DNA from: Lepidonotus clava
Taxonomy: Eukaryota > Annelida > Polychaeta > Phyllodocida > Polynoidae
DNA: 64,000 bases
Reading direction: 5' to 3'
Assembly (NCBI GenBank): GCA_936440205.1
Contig: OW387150.1
Location: forward strand, 33,279,795 to 33,343,794
The notes below the pieces were generated by a model, which did not search any database, was not told the DNA's origin, and worked only from the letters and a program-made list of their open reading frames with translations. The stretch's first letter is position 1; each line of letters opens with the position of its first letter. The position numbers were made by a program, and so were the translations under genes. This document shows positions 11,227-22,745 of the stretch, one piece after another.

Positions 11227-11960
11227 GAGAGTCCCACGGCTATGTTACTATCTAACATGAAATATGTTCAGTGGAGAAGAGCAGGTTTGCTGGAACAGAG
11301 CAGACAAAATTGAAAATGGCATGCAGAAAGTCTCGGGTCTTTAGAAGGTTGGATGTTCCTAAGGGCACTCAAGTTTTACAGACATAGCTTGTTGATCTCT
11401 CTCAAATTTGAAAAAAATAATTGTTTTAATGGTGAATGTTCAAACTGGACATTCAGAAACTTGTTCAAGAACGTTTAATAAGTAAATCACTTGTGTCGGC
11501 TATTGGAGTTATATTCACAGCGTTATTAAGCACTTAAAGTGTCCTCATAATAAACAGATCATGCAATATCACTCTTGCAAATGTTCTATGGAATATTCCA
11601 CATCTTAACTTGAGAGTTTAGAGTTAACAAGATGCACGTAGCCCGCTGTTGACCAATAGCGTGGCTTCTTATCACATAATTATAACAACCTAAAGTAACC
11701 CATTCTCAGCAGTACAGTTCTCATTCCCTATAGCCTATAATGAAGAGAAAGGGACGAATTAATCCCTCCACCCCAACATTTTATGTCAAAAATATTAAAT
11801 ACTGGTTTTTTTTTTACAGTGGAGAAGCTTAACCTTTCTGTACCTTAGTTACAAGTATCTGGCACGTCGTAGAGACCAGTTACACCAGAGGCGGACCTGC
11901 CTGATTCGGCCTGGCTCTTCTCACAAATAGACTTACTCCCCTGCCACCTCCCTATCGGCC
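11227..11960. other. non-coding, nothing specific
   Basis: Moderately AT-rich with a T-homopolymer near 11808. No repeat family matched. Confidence 0.4.
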
Positions 11961-12009
11961 TTGCTGATTGCATCTCGTTCCCTCTCGCGATAACGTGCGA
12001 GGTAATGAT

Positions 12010-12040
12010 GCAAGATGGCTGACGTTTTGTCGATGACGTC
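12010..12040 (+). promoter_or_regulatory. YY1-like and CRE-like motifs
   Basis: AAGATGGC (12012-12019), the YY1 core seen at many animal start sites, is followed by TGACGTC (12034-12040), seven of eight CRE bases. CpG-rich surroundings. Confidence 0.35.
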
Positions 12041-12339
12041 CTGGTTCGCCGGTGAAAACAGACTTTACCCACGCTGGTGGAGGTATAATGCTACCTCGGG
12101 AGCCGCTGCCGAGAAAATGCATACCTTGGAGCGGATAATGCTACTTAGGGAGCCGATTTTCGAAAGCCGGTTACGGAAATCCACTGTTATCTTACGAAAT
12201 ATCAAATATGTATGAGATTCTGCTTACTGACGGAATACTTCTAAGGGTAGTCCATGCATTTTTACCATATCATTTAGGAAAATGCATGTACTTTCGTGAG
12301 AACAATGTGGGACAAAATATTTGAATAGGGCAAAACTTG

Positions 12340-12387
12340 GATATAAAAGACGCCTTGAAAACCCACTCTTTTCTCACTAAAGTGTAA
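12340..12387 (+). mobile_element. possible LINE reverse-transcriptase C-terminal remnant
   Basis: Open frame GQNLDIKDALKTHSFLTKV then TAA at 12385-12387. An LKTHLF-like tail is typical of the C-terminus of several LINE reverse transcriptases. The fragment is very short and lies between the arms of the 12 kb inverted repeat, so chance is possible. Confidence 0.25.
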
Positions 12388-12639
12388 TAATGAAAATGAA
12401 TTGAATTATTTAATTTGGATTTATTACTGGACATTCCATGGCAAAGTCAGAATACAATAATATTTTCATTTTACGAAAAAGAACATTTTGTTTATGTTGT
12501 AAATTTGCTGGAGCCTCCGAGGTATGCACTTTCTAGGCATCGGCTCCCGAAGTAGCATTATCTGTCCACTTGTGTGTTACCGGAACCACCGGGAACCAGT
12601 GGAAGCGCAGCCAAGTCCTATCTCTTGCATTATCGCCCA

Positions 12640-12745
12640 CGGGGAGCTGGATCCTGTTCTCGCGAGATTCGGCGAGATCTGCTGACAGCCGCGAGAAGCC
12701 GGCAGATCCGTTCAGCACGCATGCGCGGTAATCCATTGGAGCAGT
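12640..12745. promoter_or_regulatory. CpG-rich promoter-like cluster
   Basis: Contains the perfect palindrome TCTCGCGAGA (12658-12667), an NRF1-like CACGCATGCGCG (11 of 12 to the consensus, near 12716) and ATTGG (12735-12739, CCAAT on the minus strand). These three motifs often co-occur in TATA-less promoters of housekeeping genes. Three mutually overlapping frames of 94-116 codons (12533-12914) reflect the high GC; none has a recognisable domain, so the transcript is unknown. Confidence 0.4.
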
Positions 12746-12914
12746 TTCCGAAAGCAGTCCAAGAAACTGGGATGGAAGCAGTGAGAGAAAAACAGAAATC
12801 ACCTGCAATTTTTTTCCACAAACCACTTGAAAAGAATGAACCGAAACGGCACGACAAAACAGGCGAATTAGGAACCCAGGCAAGGGGATTACGGGGAAAA
12901 AGATAAACTTCCAA

Positions 12915-13660
12915 TTACTAAAAGCTTCAAGTTTAAAACGTAATCGTTGGGTCGTGTTTCATGTAATATGACCTCACACTAAGAAATCAGACTCCCTTTA
13001 AAAATATCCCACCACCACAAGCAGTTGACCGTTTAACAGCAATCTGACTCGGCTGGTTATTTGAACTACTGCTTTAAGTTGGTTATGATGGGAATGATTA
13101 AAATCCGAAAGGAGGATTCACAACCATGTTGAAAAGCAAATCGGGATACCAAAGAAAACTGAACAGAATACATAAATATAATGGCTGTTCTCTACGAGAG
13201 AAATGTTTAATTGAGACACTACTGTATTCAAGGGGCGGATCCAAAGATTTAAAAAAAGGGGGGACACGCCCTATTACAAAGATTTTCTCTAGACCATCTG
13301 GGGCTGAGATTTTACATTAAAAAGACTGTTGCACCGGCCTCAAGATCTGCCACTATGTACCTCTTACTTTGTTGAACATTGTGTCACTAACTTTGTCATA
13401 TTGATACATTATATTCAACCAGGAAGCCAGGCAATAATGTTTAAAGATATGTTAAACATTATAAAGTATGAAAAAGAACTGCATTAGAGTAATTGATGTC
13501 GAAATCTGAAGTCCTATGATCACAGATACCCTGACATGCTATTCGTTTCAATCACAATGCACACATTTAGCTTCATAAATTCAACTTAAACGGTTGCCTT
13601 CTGCAACACACCACTGAGAATTTCCAATATTATTATTTACCTGGATTTCTTCTCTTAGAT
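12915..13660. other. non-coding; a J-like fragment at about 13232
   Basis: AAGGGGCGGATCCAAAG (13232) followed by a G-run resembles the left end of hAT-like family J; GATCTGCCACT near 13350 could be its inverted right end. A 64-codon frame overlapping it (13126-13320) is unsupported. The rest shows nothing. Confidence 0.35.
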
Positions 13661-13667
13661 AATGCAA

Positions 13668-13879
13668 TAAAGACTGTATATTCCACATACCGATTTTGCT
13701 GTCGATTTTGAAAATTGGCAGTGGGAATAAAAGTCAAAATATAGATATGTCATACATCAATGGAAAGGTCTTCTTTTTAAAAGTGTATAAGATGTAAGGT
13801 CATATGTCATATTCTTAGAGAAAATCAAACAATTACAAAACCAGTAGCATCAAAATCGGGATGCGGAATACGACCTTTA
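13668..13879. mobile_element. MITE family P, copy 1
   Basis: Left end TAAAGACTGTATTATCC-like (TAAAGACTGTATATTCC) and right end the inverse of TAAAGGTCGTATTCCGC, each followed inward by CCGATTTTG. The internal phrase GGCAGTGGGAATAAA recurs, inverted or diverged, near 27391, 59780 and 60590. About 212 bp, non-coding. Confidence 0.65.
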
Positions 13880-14470
13880 GTCTACTTCAAAGGAATCACT
13901 GGAGAAACGTGTTCATGTAATATCTGAATGCAGTCTGGTTTGCAGTCAGCTGGGAGCAAATCTATCTATTATAACTTGTCTCGAGTCGTGTGAAATTTTA
14001 ATTCGTTGCCTGTGGAAATGCATTAAAACGGCAGTCTGTGTGGAACTGGGTGGACGATAATAGAGGAAATAATCGGAGTAGCAGGACCGCACTAAAAGGC
14101 TCGTCCTGATTGCATTGGCCGGAGGTCTGTTCACATCATTTGTTTTCAGCCGCTTTCCTCAGTGCCGGATTGAGGGTACTAAAATCACTGCTAATAGGGC
14201 CATGGATAAGGGTCCTAATACTGCCTGTTGAATTTAAGAAAATGTACCATTGTATGTCTATCATGCGTTTTGTCCCCATGTCAGGTGTCTAATTTTAACA
14301 CAGAGATACATATACTCTATGGTTTTAAGAAATGTCCATGTCGCCTATCACTCTGATTTTACTCTTCCTATCATGAAATTTAGGTCCAATATCGCCCATC
14401 GATTTTAAAGAACGGTCATATCACACTGTTGAGTTTAGAGGTCTATACCCATACTAATGGGAGTGTGGGG
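13880..14470. other. non-coding, nothing specific
   Basis: Mixed-composition unique sequence. Short frames at 13946-14134 (-) and 14110-14292 (+) lack splice support or motifs. Confidence 0.4.
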
Positions 14471-14479
14471 AAATATCTG

Positions 14480-15320
14480 CCTAATAGAAAAAGCCGACGT
14501 TTCAGGGCTCACTAAGGTAATTTACTTAGGCAGCAGCCATCAACGTGTCAGGCGGTCGGAAGTGGCATAATGTAAGGAGATTAGTCATCAACCTGCGGTA
14601 ATTTCCAGGGGAAGTAAATAAAATGGCGTCCACCTCATCCTATTGGTTCTTCGGGCTCTCGCTTAGTCCTTTCCTGACCTAGACACCTTTTGCATAATGG
14701 GTCCTTACACCTACAAGGTTCCATGGCTACTATTCACCGCCTGAAATCTGTGAGGAATTCTTTTATTGTCCCTCTATGAATGACATGGGGAACCCCTTCG
14801 ATGGTTGTTTGGGTGCTGGCTGGTTTATCATCCTACCTGCCATAAACCAGTGGCCCCAAAGCATGCTGGGATATGAGGTGGAATTCCCACCTAAAATGGT
14901 TGCTGGTTAACAGTCCTAGTTCGAGTAGCTAGCCGACTTGGACGTAACTACAGTCTAGCTCTCGCTGAGTTTCCAACCAGCCCGCTGGTCTGACAGAATA
15001 AGTTAGTAGGCGATGAATTTGACAGCCCGAGACCTCAAAATGAATTAGTACTGTGAGGCCTAGAGTTCAGCTTTCCTTTCAGACGCGGCTTAAGCTCAAT
15101 GAGAACGCTGTGGGTTTTTGGTGCGATTAATATTGTGTCAATCAAGTCATTAATAGCATTCATATGCACTTAATCACTAGCCTTAACTTGTAATTGGACC
15201 TATTTTCTAGCCATTTCAAGTGTGATTAATCATGATTAAACACGCTTCATGCTGATAACGTCTAACGAACTAAGATTTTTAAAAAATCTGTCGAGGGAAT
15301 TCACTACTGAGCTCGCACTG
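14480..15320. promoter_or_regulatory. unique block dense in homeodomain-type motifs
   Basis: No repeat family matches. Part 15120-15250 is packed with ATTAAT/TTAATC/TAATTG cores (GCGATTAATATTG, GTCATTAATAG, CTTAATCAC, GTGATTAATCATGATTAA). Part 14590-14660 has AAAATGGCGTCC and CCTATTGGTTC (YY1- and CCAAT-like). This density and the absence of repeats make a conserved non-coding element plausible; conservation itself cannot be seen here. Confidence 0.35.
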
Positions 15321-15865
15321 GAGGGAATCTACTAACTCAGTAGGAACTTTTGACAAAAATAACAGAAACAAGATTGAGTTTTAACTGGGCCAAAATCACT
15401 AATGAGTATGAGTTGAAAGCAAAATGTTCTGAGATTATTTCAGCGCTTTGGGTCCATTGAGATAAAAAGAAACATTTAAGTGCTTGGAAACTGCCACGGA
15501 ACAGGCATCAACCTCATTTGAGTTGATTGCAAGAATCCGAACATTTTTGAAAGAACACTGTCATTTTTGTTCTTCCCCAGCCCTTTATCTTTTCAAGAAT
15601 GAACTCATATGCTTTTTCACTGCCTTGCCAGTTGATATTATACTGTTTTGAAATGAATACATTGGTCTGTGCTTTTATAGAAAAACATTAAATTAGGGAT
15701 GATATGATATTGGTGAACTGCTAATTCATCCCATGTTTTTCAGGGACAATGGTGACATTATATATTGGTGGCATTTCCAACAGTCTTAATTCTGTATTCC
15801 ACTAAGCAATCTTTACTTACAATTTCAGAAAATGTTAGTGAAAATAAGAGTAAATTATAGACATA
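15321..15865. other. non-coding, nothing specific
   Basis: AT-rich unique sequence, no repeat family recognised. Confidence 0.4.
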
Positions 15866-15870
15866 ATATA

Positions 15871-16065
15871 TACAGGGGCGGATCCCAGGGGGGGGGGGGG
15901 GCAAGGGGTGCGTGTCCCCACCCCCTTTTTGGGTGGACCCAAAAACTACAAAAAAGAGGGGAAAACGTTCCTCATGGCCAATCAATCACACCAATTTAGT
16001 ACTTAGCCTATAAGCTGACCCCCTCCCCCTTTCGAAAATTCTGTATGTTTCCCTGATGTATCATA
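15871..16065. mobile_element. hAT-like MITE family J, copy with G-tract
   Basis: Left end CAGGGGCGGATCCCAGG followed by a G-homopolymer of about 14, then the GTGTCCCCACCCCC segment. The phrase TTTAGTACTTAGCC is shared with the diverged copy near 19030. The right end is not sharp. A 75-codon minus-strand frame here is a by-product. Confidence 0.5.
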
Positions 16066-16279
16066 AGAAAGGGGCTTATCTTTCAAGCAATATATAGGAT
16101 ACATGGTCTTACGCCCTAACGTTGACAATTTGATTGTGAATTCTAAATCATTCTGGAGTAAGAATCGCCTAGTTCGATACGGGCTTAATTCACCATTGTA
16201 AATTGATGAGCTCGTCCTCTACATTTCACCAGCTCTCCGGAGTCCATTTAAAAAGGGCCATCTGCTATTTGATTGGGGG

Positions 16280-18175
16280 CGAGTGCGTTTTAGCGCCTCC
16301 TCTACTAATGAATAACACAGCCTGCTACCCAATTCACATAATGGGTATGACAGTGGAGCTAGTGGAAACTGTCGTTTTTTTATTAGGGTGTGATTCCACG
16401 GTGATGCACTGTCTCACGTTGGGCTGATGATGCATACTGACGAAGTGATTCCCTAACATGAGTGTCCCTGAATTGTTGCCCCTCTTGAAAAACATATACT
16501 AGGCTTTTTAGATATAAGTGACCGCTACAGTGGTGCAAAACACTGAAAGATTCAATCATAATTTGAGTTAAAGCTACCTGAAATTGTCAAAAAGCGTCGA
16601 CCGGAAATCATTGAAAAAACTGGTCAAAAATGAATGGGTGCATTTTACCACCTCCTATATAATGAATACCACGGGCTGCTACCCAATTCACATATTGGGT
16701 ATGACAGTGGAGCTAGTGGAAGCTGTCGACTTTTTAATAGGGTGTGATTCCATGGTGATGCACTGTCTCATATTGGGCCGCTGATGCATGCTGACAGAGT
16801 GATTCCCTAATATGGATGCCCTGCATTAGTGTTCCTTCCTGAAAACCATACCAGGCTTTAAGATATAAGTGTCCTCTACTGTGGTACAAACTATTGAAAG
16901 ATTCAATTGTAATTTGAGTTGAAGCAACCTGAAATTGTCAAAAAGAGACGACTGGGAATCATGGAAAGATAATGGGAAAAAATGATGTTTTAGTGCTTCT
17001 TATATTAATGAATACCACAGGCTGCTACCCAATTCACATGATGGGTATGACAGTGGAACTAGTGGAAGCTGTCGACTTTTTAATAGGGTGTGATTCTATG
17101 GTGATGCCCTGTCTCACGTTAGGCTGCTGATGCATGCTGACAGAGTGATTCTCTGATATGAGTGCCCCTGCATTGGTGTCCCCTCTTGACATACATTATA
17201 TACCAGGCTTTTAGAGATATGTGACTGCTACAGTGGGGCAAACCATTGAAAGATTCAATTGTAATTTGAGTAGAAGCAACCTGAAACTGTCAAAAAGAGA
17301 CGACTTGGAATCATCGAAAGATAATGGGAAAAAATGATGTTTTAGTGCTTCTTATATTAATGAATACCACAGGCTGCTACCCAATTCACATGATGGGTAT
17401 GACAGTGGAGCTGGTGGAAACTGTCAACGTTTTGATAGGGTGTGATTCAATGGTGATGCACTGTCTCACATAAGGCTGCTGATGCATGCTGACAGAGTGA
17501 TTCTCTGATATGAGTGTCCCTGCATTGGTGTCCCTTCTTGGAAAAATATATACCAGGCTTTTAGAGATATGTGACTGCTACAGTGGGGCAAACCATTGAA
17601 AGATTCAATTGTAATTTGAGTAGAAGCAACCTGAAACTGTCAAAAAGAGATGACCAGGAATTATCGAAAGATACTGGGCCAAAATGATGAATGGGCATGT
17701 TTTAGTGCCTCCTATATTAATGAATACCACAGGCTGCTACCCAATTCACATGATGGGTATGACAGCGGAGCTAGTGGAAGCTGTCGACCTTTTAATAGGG
17801 TGTGATTCCATGATGATGCACTGTCTCACGTTAGGCTGCCGATACATGCTGACAGAGTGATTCCCTAATACGAGTGTACCTAAATTGTTGTCCCTTCTTG
17901 AAAAACATACCGGGCTTTAAGATATAAATGACTTCTACATTGGTGCAAACCATTGAAAGATTCAATTGTAATTTCAGTTGAAGCAACCTGAAATTGTGAA
18001 AAAGAGAATCATAGAAAGATACTGGTCAAAAATGATTAACTGGTGCGTTTTAGCGTTTCCTGTTCCAATGAATACCACAAGCTGATACCCAATTCCCATA
18101 ATGGGTATTACAGTGGAACTAGTGGAAGCTGTTGGCTTTTTAATAGGGTGTCCCTGCATAATGTTAATACATTTG
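16280..18175 (+). repeat. tandem array T2, six units of ~352 bp
   Basis: The anchor GCTACCCAATTCACAT occurs at 16324, 16678, 17024, 17376, 17736 and (diverged, GATACCC) 18084, spacings 354, 346, 352, 360 and 348. Each unit has TACCCA-(10)-TGGGTA, GTCGACTTTTTAATAGGG and TGAAAGATTCAATTGTAATTTGAG. Units look 85-95% alike by eye. Satellite-like; the 60-75 codon frames in it are repeat copies, not genes. Confidence 0.9.
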
Positions 18176-18189
18176 CACATTTTCACAAA

Positions 18190-18880
18190 TATCTCAGACC
18201 CCCCCCCCCCCCCACCCCCCTTGATGCTTACGAACTGGAAGGCCCCTATTGTGACTTATAGAATAACTGATACCATCTGCGGGTGTTCACAGCTAAATGC
18301 CCTCCTATAGTATAGGGGAAACAAATGTGATATGCCATTTAATTTAGAATTCCATGAAAGATGGTAATATTTCCATATGTTTGTAAACAAACCCCATGTT
18401 TGCAGATCCACATTCATTGAGTTGAGCAAGGAAAACATGTTTTTAATGATTTTCTACCTTATTTCATGGTTTAGCTTTTAACATGGACCAGAAACAGGCT
18501 CAGGGAATGGATTTCCATGATTATTTGAGTTTGGAAACCTTTGCTGAATTTATTGGTTTTGGCTCTCTTTAATGCTGTATTTCATTAGGAAGAGAACAAA
18601 ACTGCCAAAGATCAGGATGGGTGAGGGAAAAACATTATGAACGTGTCCATTTCATCTACGGAAATACCACCATGTTGGCAACTATCAGAACGAAAACTTA
18701 GGATCTCTGGCTCATGAGTTTTAGGATGGCAAAGAATATACATAATATATTATGCGAATTTTATACGTCAAGACTGACTGTGACTGACTGCCAATCTTTG
18801 GCTTTTCTATGCAAAATCGTCAGGTTTCCGCAAATATTGTCCCAAACACCATACATTGGAAGACAGCCTTTAGATTATGA
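18190..18880. other. non-coding with a C-homopolymer
   Basis: A C-tract of about 16 (18199-18214) follows the T2 array directly. The remainder shows no repeat family or supported exon. Confidence 0.45.
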
Positions 18881-18889
18881 AATTTAACT

Positions 18890-19070
18890 GCATGGACAGG
18901 ACCTCCATGGGCGGATGGGTTGGGGGGGGGGGGGGGGGGTCGAGGGGGTCCTGCGTCACCCTTTTCTCGTGGCCCCTAAACCACAAAAACAGGGGGAAAT
19001 GCCTCGTGTGAATCCATGTCGTTTTAATACTTAGCCAATTATAGTACTGACCACCCATTTCAGAAATCCC
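18890..19070. mobile_element. diverged family J copy with G-tract
   Basis: CCATGGGCGGATGGG and an 18-G tract, then TTTTAATACTTAGCCAATTA and CTGACCACCC, parallel to the copy at 15871. Termini are poorly kept. Confidence 0.45.
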
Positions 19071-19389
19071 TTAGCTGCTGTTCGCCTCAAGTAGTTACAC
19101 ACTTACATACTATTTTTCTGTTGTTGCTCTTGAACTGCCTGCTGTGATACGGGACTTTTAAATCAATACCCATTGCTCAAACCAGACAGTTTTATCAAAC
19201 AATGCCAACTGTTATCAGAAAACAAATTGTTTATTGATTATTCCATTCAAACAATTTTATGATAACGTTTCCATTGGATAAGCTGTACCATAACACAAAA
19301 CGTCAGGTACATAAATCTGTTGTCAAACATTGAACAAAGAGTTAAGATGGGCTGGGGAAAGAGTGTGTATAAATATAACATATTGAATA

Positions 19390-19397
19390 TATAGGCC

Positions 19398-19462
<65 letters not shown>
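19390..19462. repeat. TA microsatellite
   Basis: Two TA runs separated by an AAAGA interruption. Confidence 0.9.
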
Positions 19463-19705
19463 ACATATTTTAAACACAGTGTGAAACCAGTCCGATTGCA
19501 TGCTGTTCAATTAACTGTTCATATTTTGTGATTCTTTATCACATGAGAACTATTGATCTCATTAGAACTGAATAAAATGTAGATAATCTTCACCCCAGAC
19601 AGATTCACTGCGAATGACACTAATCCAAACCCCCATGGTTATTAGGCTTATTAGTTACGGAATATGGCCGCAGACTTTTCCTGCAATACCATTGTAACTA
19701 CAACA

Positions 19706-20183
19706 GTGGCCTGTTTCATAACAAACCTCTGTATGACTACATTTCATAAACTTATGTGAGTTTGGGTGGACTTACGAGAGTTTTGGGTGGATTTACAAGA
19801 GTTTGGGGAGGATTAACGTGAGTTTTGTGATGAAATATAGTTGCTTACAGGTGTAGTTTTGATAAGCACACATAACATCCAGGGGCTCGTTTCATAACAG
19901 ACCTCCAAAAAACTTGGGTTTTAAAAAGTTACGATCACCTTTTTGGCCACCGTAGCTACATGAGTTTAGTTTTTGCTTACACAAGTTTGGTTGGATTTGT
20001 GGTTTTTTTTAAGGGAGTTTTGGGTTGATTTACAGAATTTTTGGGTCGATTTAAGGAGGTTTTGAGTCGATTTACAGAGGTTTTGTTATGAAACAGCCCC
20101 GTATGAGAGTTTCAAACTCACATACAGTTTCCGTAAGGGCACATAAAACCTCCGTAGTTACTGAGGTTGTTATGAAACACCCC
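19706..20183. mobile_element. MITE family O pair with internal ~21 bp minisatellites
   Basis: Ends are TGTTTCATAACARACCTC at the left (19710 and again 19889) and the inverse, GAGGTTGTTATGAAACACCCC, at 20163. The interior has runs of GAGTTTTGGGTGGATTTAC-type units: four near 19759-19826 and four near 20010-20085. Two related elements appear adjacent or partly duplicated. Confidence 0.65.
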
Positions 20184-20242
20184 ATAGGCCACAGAAACAT
20201 GTTTATATGGAAAACACATTAGTAGACTGTCAATTAAAAACT

Positions 20243-20356
20243 AAAACATCATTGGATTGTGATTGCCAAATATATTTTTCCTCAACACAGGGTACAACCA
20301 ACTGACACTCCCTGATTACATACAAATTGATGGGGACATGATGTGACACCTCCGGC
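20243..20356 (+). pseudogene. decayed tandem copy of the 20741 exon and its acceptor
   Basis: Matches 20693-20805 base for base at a constant offset of 450 through intron tail (AAAACATCATTGGATTGT), acceptor (CTCAACACAG ending 20290) and exon start (GGTACAACCAACTGACACTC). Inside the exon it has one extra G near 20334, which shifts the frame into TGA, and it lacks the donor region. Reads as a duplicated exon that lost its function, or as the older half of a repeat. Confidence 0.45.
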
Positions 20357-20740
20357 TGAGTTTATATACGCAGACATTCCTACACATATCATTACTCCTT
20401 GTAAGCGCTTACCCATAGTCTGCAGATGTTTACTGCATTGTATACCTAGACAGGAGACTTTGTGCACACTTTGTTCCTTGTATGCGTGGACATGGCATTA
20501 AATAATTATACAATATTATTTTATCCTCAAATGCTTTAGAAACGTATTTAAATCAGGAGCTGTTCTCCCTAAACTCACCCTTTCTCTTCTTTCTGTCTTT
20601 TTATTAAACAGGGGTGAACCTACAAGGTCTGCACATATAATAATTTAATGAATCTCGACGCCTACTCCAGGTGAATGTTAAATAACAATAATAAAACATC
20701 ATTGGATTGTAATTGAGAGGTTTATTTTTCTCTAACACAG

Positions 20741-20836
20741 GGTACAACCAACTGACACTCCCTGATTACATACACATTGATGGGACATTATGTGACACCC
20801 CCTCAGGTGCAGGAGGATGGTTCTGTCCCTCTCCAG
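20741..20836 (+). CDS. best exon candidate, unknown gene (symmetric phase 1-1)
   Basis: A 96-nt open segment between a good acceptor (GTTTATTTTTCTCTAACACAG, ending 20740) and donor CTCCAG|GTGATG followed by a G-rich intron-like start. Two bases, 31 codons and one base give phase 1 on both sides, typical of modular extracellular exons. It reads GYNQLTLPDYIHIDGTLCD then TPSGAGGWFCPSP, with two cysteines and a WFCP motif. A second donor CTCAG|GTGCAG lies inside near 20806. The upstream decayed copy supports a real unit. No family was recognised. Confidence 0.4.
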
Positions 20837-20997
20837 GTGATGAAGGAGGAGGTGAGGGGTCAGGGGTGGGGATGGGTAAATCAGGTGTAGGGAAGTACTC
20901 CAGTACTCCAGTACTCTAGTGAAGTGTCATCAGCCCTATACTAGCCTGTTATTGATGGGTGGAGGCTGTCAGGGGCAATCATTTGCCCATGGAAAGA

Positions 20998-21300
20998 CCC
21001 GGTACGCAAGAATATGATGTTACTATAACTTTATTATAACATTCTGTTTATTTCTGCTTTAGTTCATGTTATGTTGATGGCATCCAACAACGTCTTTAGA
21101 GCCTAACGTTGTGACGTTCCCCCGGGAAATTATTGTGATATTCTTATAACATTCTTTCAGTTCATACTAACATTATTATAACGTTTTTTCTAAGTGAGGT
21201 CTCAACTTCACCATACTATAATGTTATTTCAACATTCTCTTTTTAGTAGGTCCCAACTTTACCTAAAATAACGTAACCATCATGTGAAAATTGGAATAGT
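20998..21300 (-). mobile_element. MITE family A, type 2, copy 2 (minus)
   Basis: Inverse orientation of copy 1 (AAGAATATGATGTTAC at the start, GAAAATTGG toward the end). The right terminus is lost. Confidence 0.65.
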
Positions 21301-21750
21301 CCACTTTTTGTAGTGCAATGTATACAAAAAGAAACAGTTTCACAAGTTCCAAATTATAGATTTTGAGGCCTCTATCAAATAGGTATGCAACAAGCTGAAG
21401 TGGGGCGGAGGGGGAGAAATTCTGAAATATGCATATGTTCATTGCCTACCTTTGACATAGGGGGTGAGGGTACTCTGAAAAAAATATGAAAAAGACGTGT
21501 ATGTAGTTAATGGCTCCTGTACAATGTTTGCATTCTGCTCCCTCCCCAAGTTATCTACCCTTCACAAAAAGAGATAGCTGAGGTATGAAATAGGGTGTCA
21601 TCCTAACCCCCAGCTGTGGAGGCACCTGTTTGTGTTGGCAGGGCTCTGTCAGTGAGTTACTCCTGAGTTACTCCGAGCTACTCCCCACATTACTATAGCC
21701 TACTCCACGGCCGCCTGTTCTAGGGGCCTACACAAGTCTGCCATCTTAAG
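21300..21750. other. non-coding, nothing specific
   Basis: Unique sequence. A repeated GAGTTACTC phrase (21654-21690) is the only local pattern. Confidence 0.4.
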
Positions 21751-21754
21751 GTTG

Positions 21755-22117
21755 GAATTCGCCCTACCATGAATACATGTTTTACTGTTTTTATGCACCT
21801 GTAGGTTAATTTTGACTGATTTTATAGACAGAAACTCAGGAAACTACAGAAAATTTACAAATATTTGCTTTATTTCTATGCCAAATGAACGAATTTTCAA
21901 ACCAACTTGAAAAATATTAGATATTTATCTTTGTAGGAAATGGAAGAATTGTCAATACTAGTTTTCCATTATTCTAAACCAAAATTATGCCATGATTTAT
22001 GAAAATGTCTATACATAATCATGGTGACTTGTCTACATATTTCCCAGAATGCACCTCGATTTAGACTAGTCTGCAAGTACACTTTGATAATTAAGCTATC
22101 CGTGGTTGGAAGAATTC
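21755..22117. mobile_element. MITE family F, copy 2
   Basis: Ends GAATTCGCCCTACCATG and CTATCCGTGGTTGGAAGAATTC, interior parallel (partly inverted) to copy 1 at 9053. The 150-codon frame 22021-22473, longest in the window, starts in this MITE and runs into family G, so it is not a gene. Confidence 0.6.
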
Positions 22118-22386
22118 CCACCTCCCCCAGAAACCTTTGCAGACCATCGGTTTCTGTCAAGCTGCAACTGAAACAGTTAACCAACAAAGGGGATTTCATT
22201 ACTAGATATAGACAGCCAATGAAAATATTCCTTCTATCTGTGGATTGGCCAGTGTTGGCCATATTGTTACAGATTTGTCAAGTCCCCCTGGAGCTCAGTG
22301 GGATGCACTTAAAAGTCTACAAATTACTACACACTCACTGTGAGTGGGGAGCTCGTCACTGTTTGTGCCCTCATGGTATTCGGTCC

Positions 22387-22745
22387 AATAAGCCAATCCC
22401 AGTGTATGCAAACATTAAACATCACCATGAAATATTCAAAAAATTGCCTTTGTACATAAAGACAGTTACATAATAAAAAAGTAACCAAAGTAGGTTTGTT
22501 GACAGATTGCTCTGAATCTTTAAAAAAAGGAGCTTTATACAGTGGCCTTTTCCTCATAGGAACCAACGTTTAAGCCTGTCAGCCCAATCTATAATGCCGA
22601 ACCCTATTTTGCCCTAACATACATCATTTTGATTGGATGGCAACCTAAAGATTTGTCAATTGGCATAATACAAGAAATCATAATTGTTTGGTTGGTTTAT
22701 TTCAAAAACCCCGGTCATAGGAGACAAAGATGAATAAAATGCTTG
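22387..22745. mobile_element. MITE family G, copy 1 (diverged)
   Basis: Starts AATAAGCCAATCCCAGTG and parallels 49394-49839 through GTTGACAGATTGCTC, AAGCCTGTCAGYCCAA and GGAGACAAAGATGAA. The right terminus is worn. Confidence 0.55.

Larger units (their letters stand above)
11965..12670. repeat. ~700 bp imperfect inverted repeat with promoter-type arms
   Basis: Core arms 12077-12131 and 12512-12566 pair over 55 bp at about 85% (GATAATGCTACTTCGGGAG-type phrase, inverted). Weaker pairing continues outward through CTGGTTC..CCGGTG / CACCGGGAACCAG and a TCTCGCG motif in both outer arms (about 11982 and 12658). A partial direct copy of the core phrase sits at 12138. It may be a fold-back transposon or an inverted duplication of a promoter-like sequence. 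Confidence 0.6.

Noticed and set aside
12533-12914. Three overlapping frames of 94-116 codons
   Set aside because: Mutually exclusive frames open on both strands of a GC-rich island; none has a domain.
22021-22473. Longest open frame (150 codons, plus strand)
   Set aside because: It starts in MITE F, crosses its right end and continues into MITE G; no domain or codon bias.
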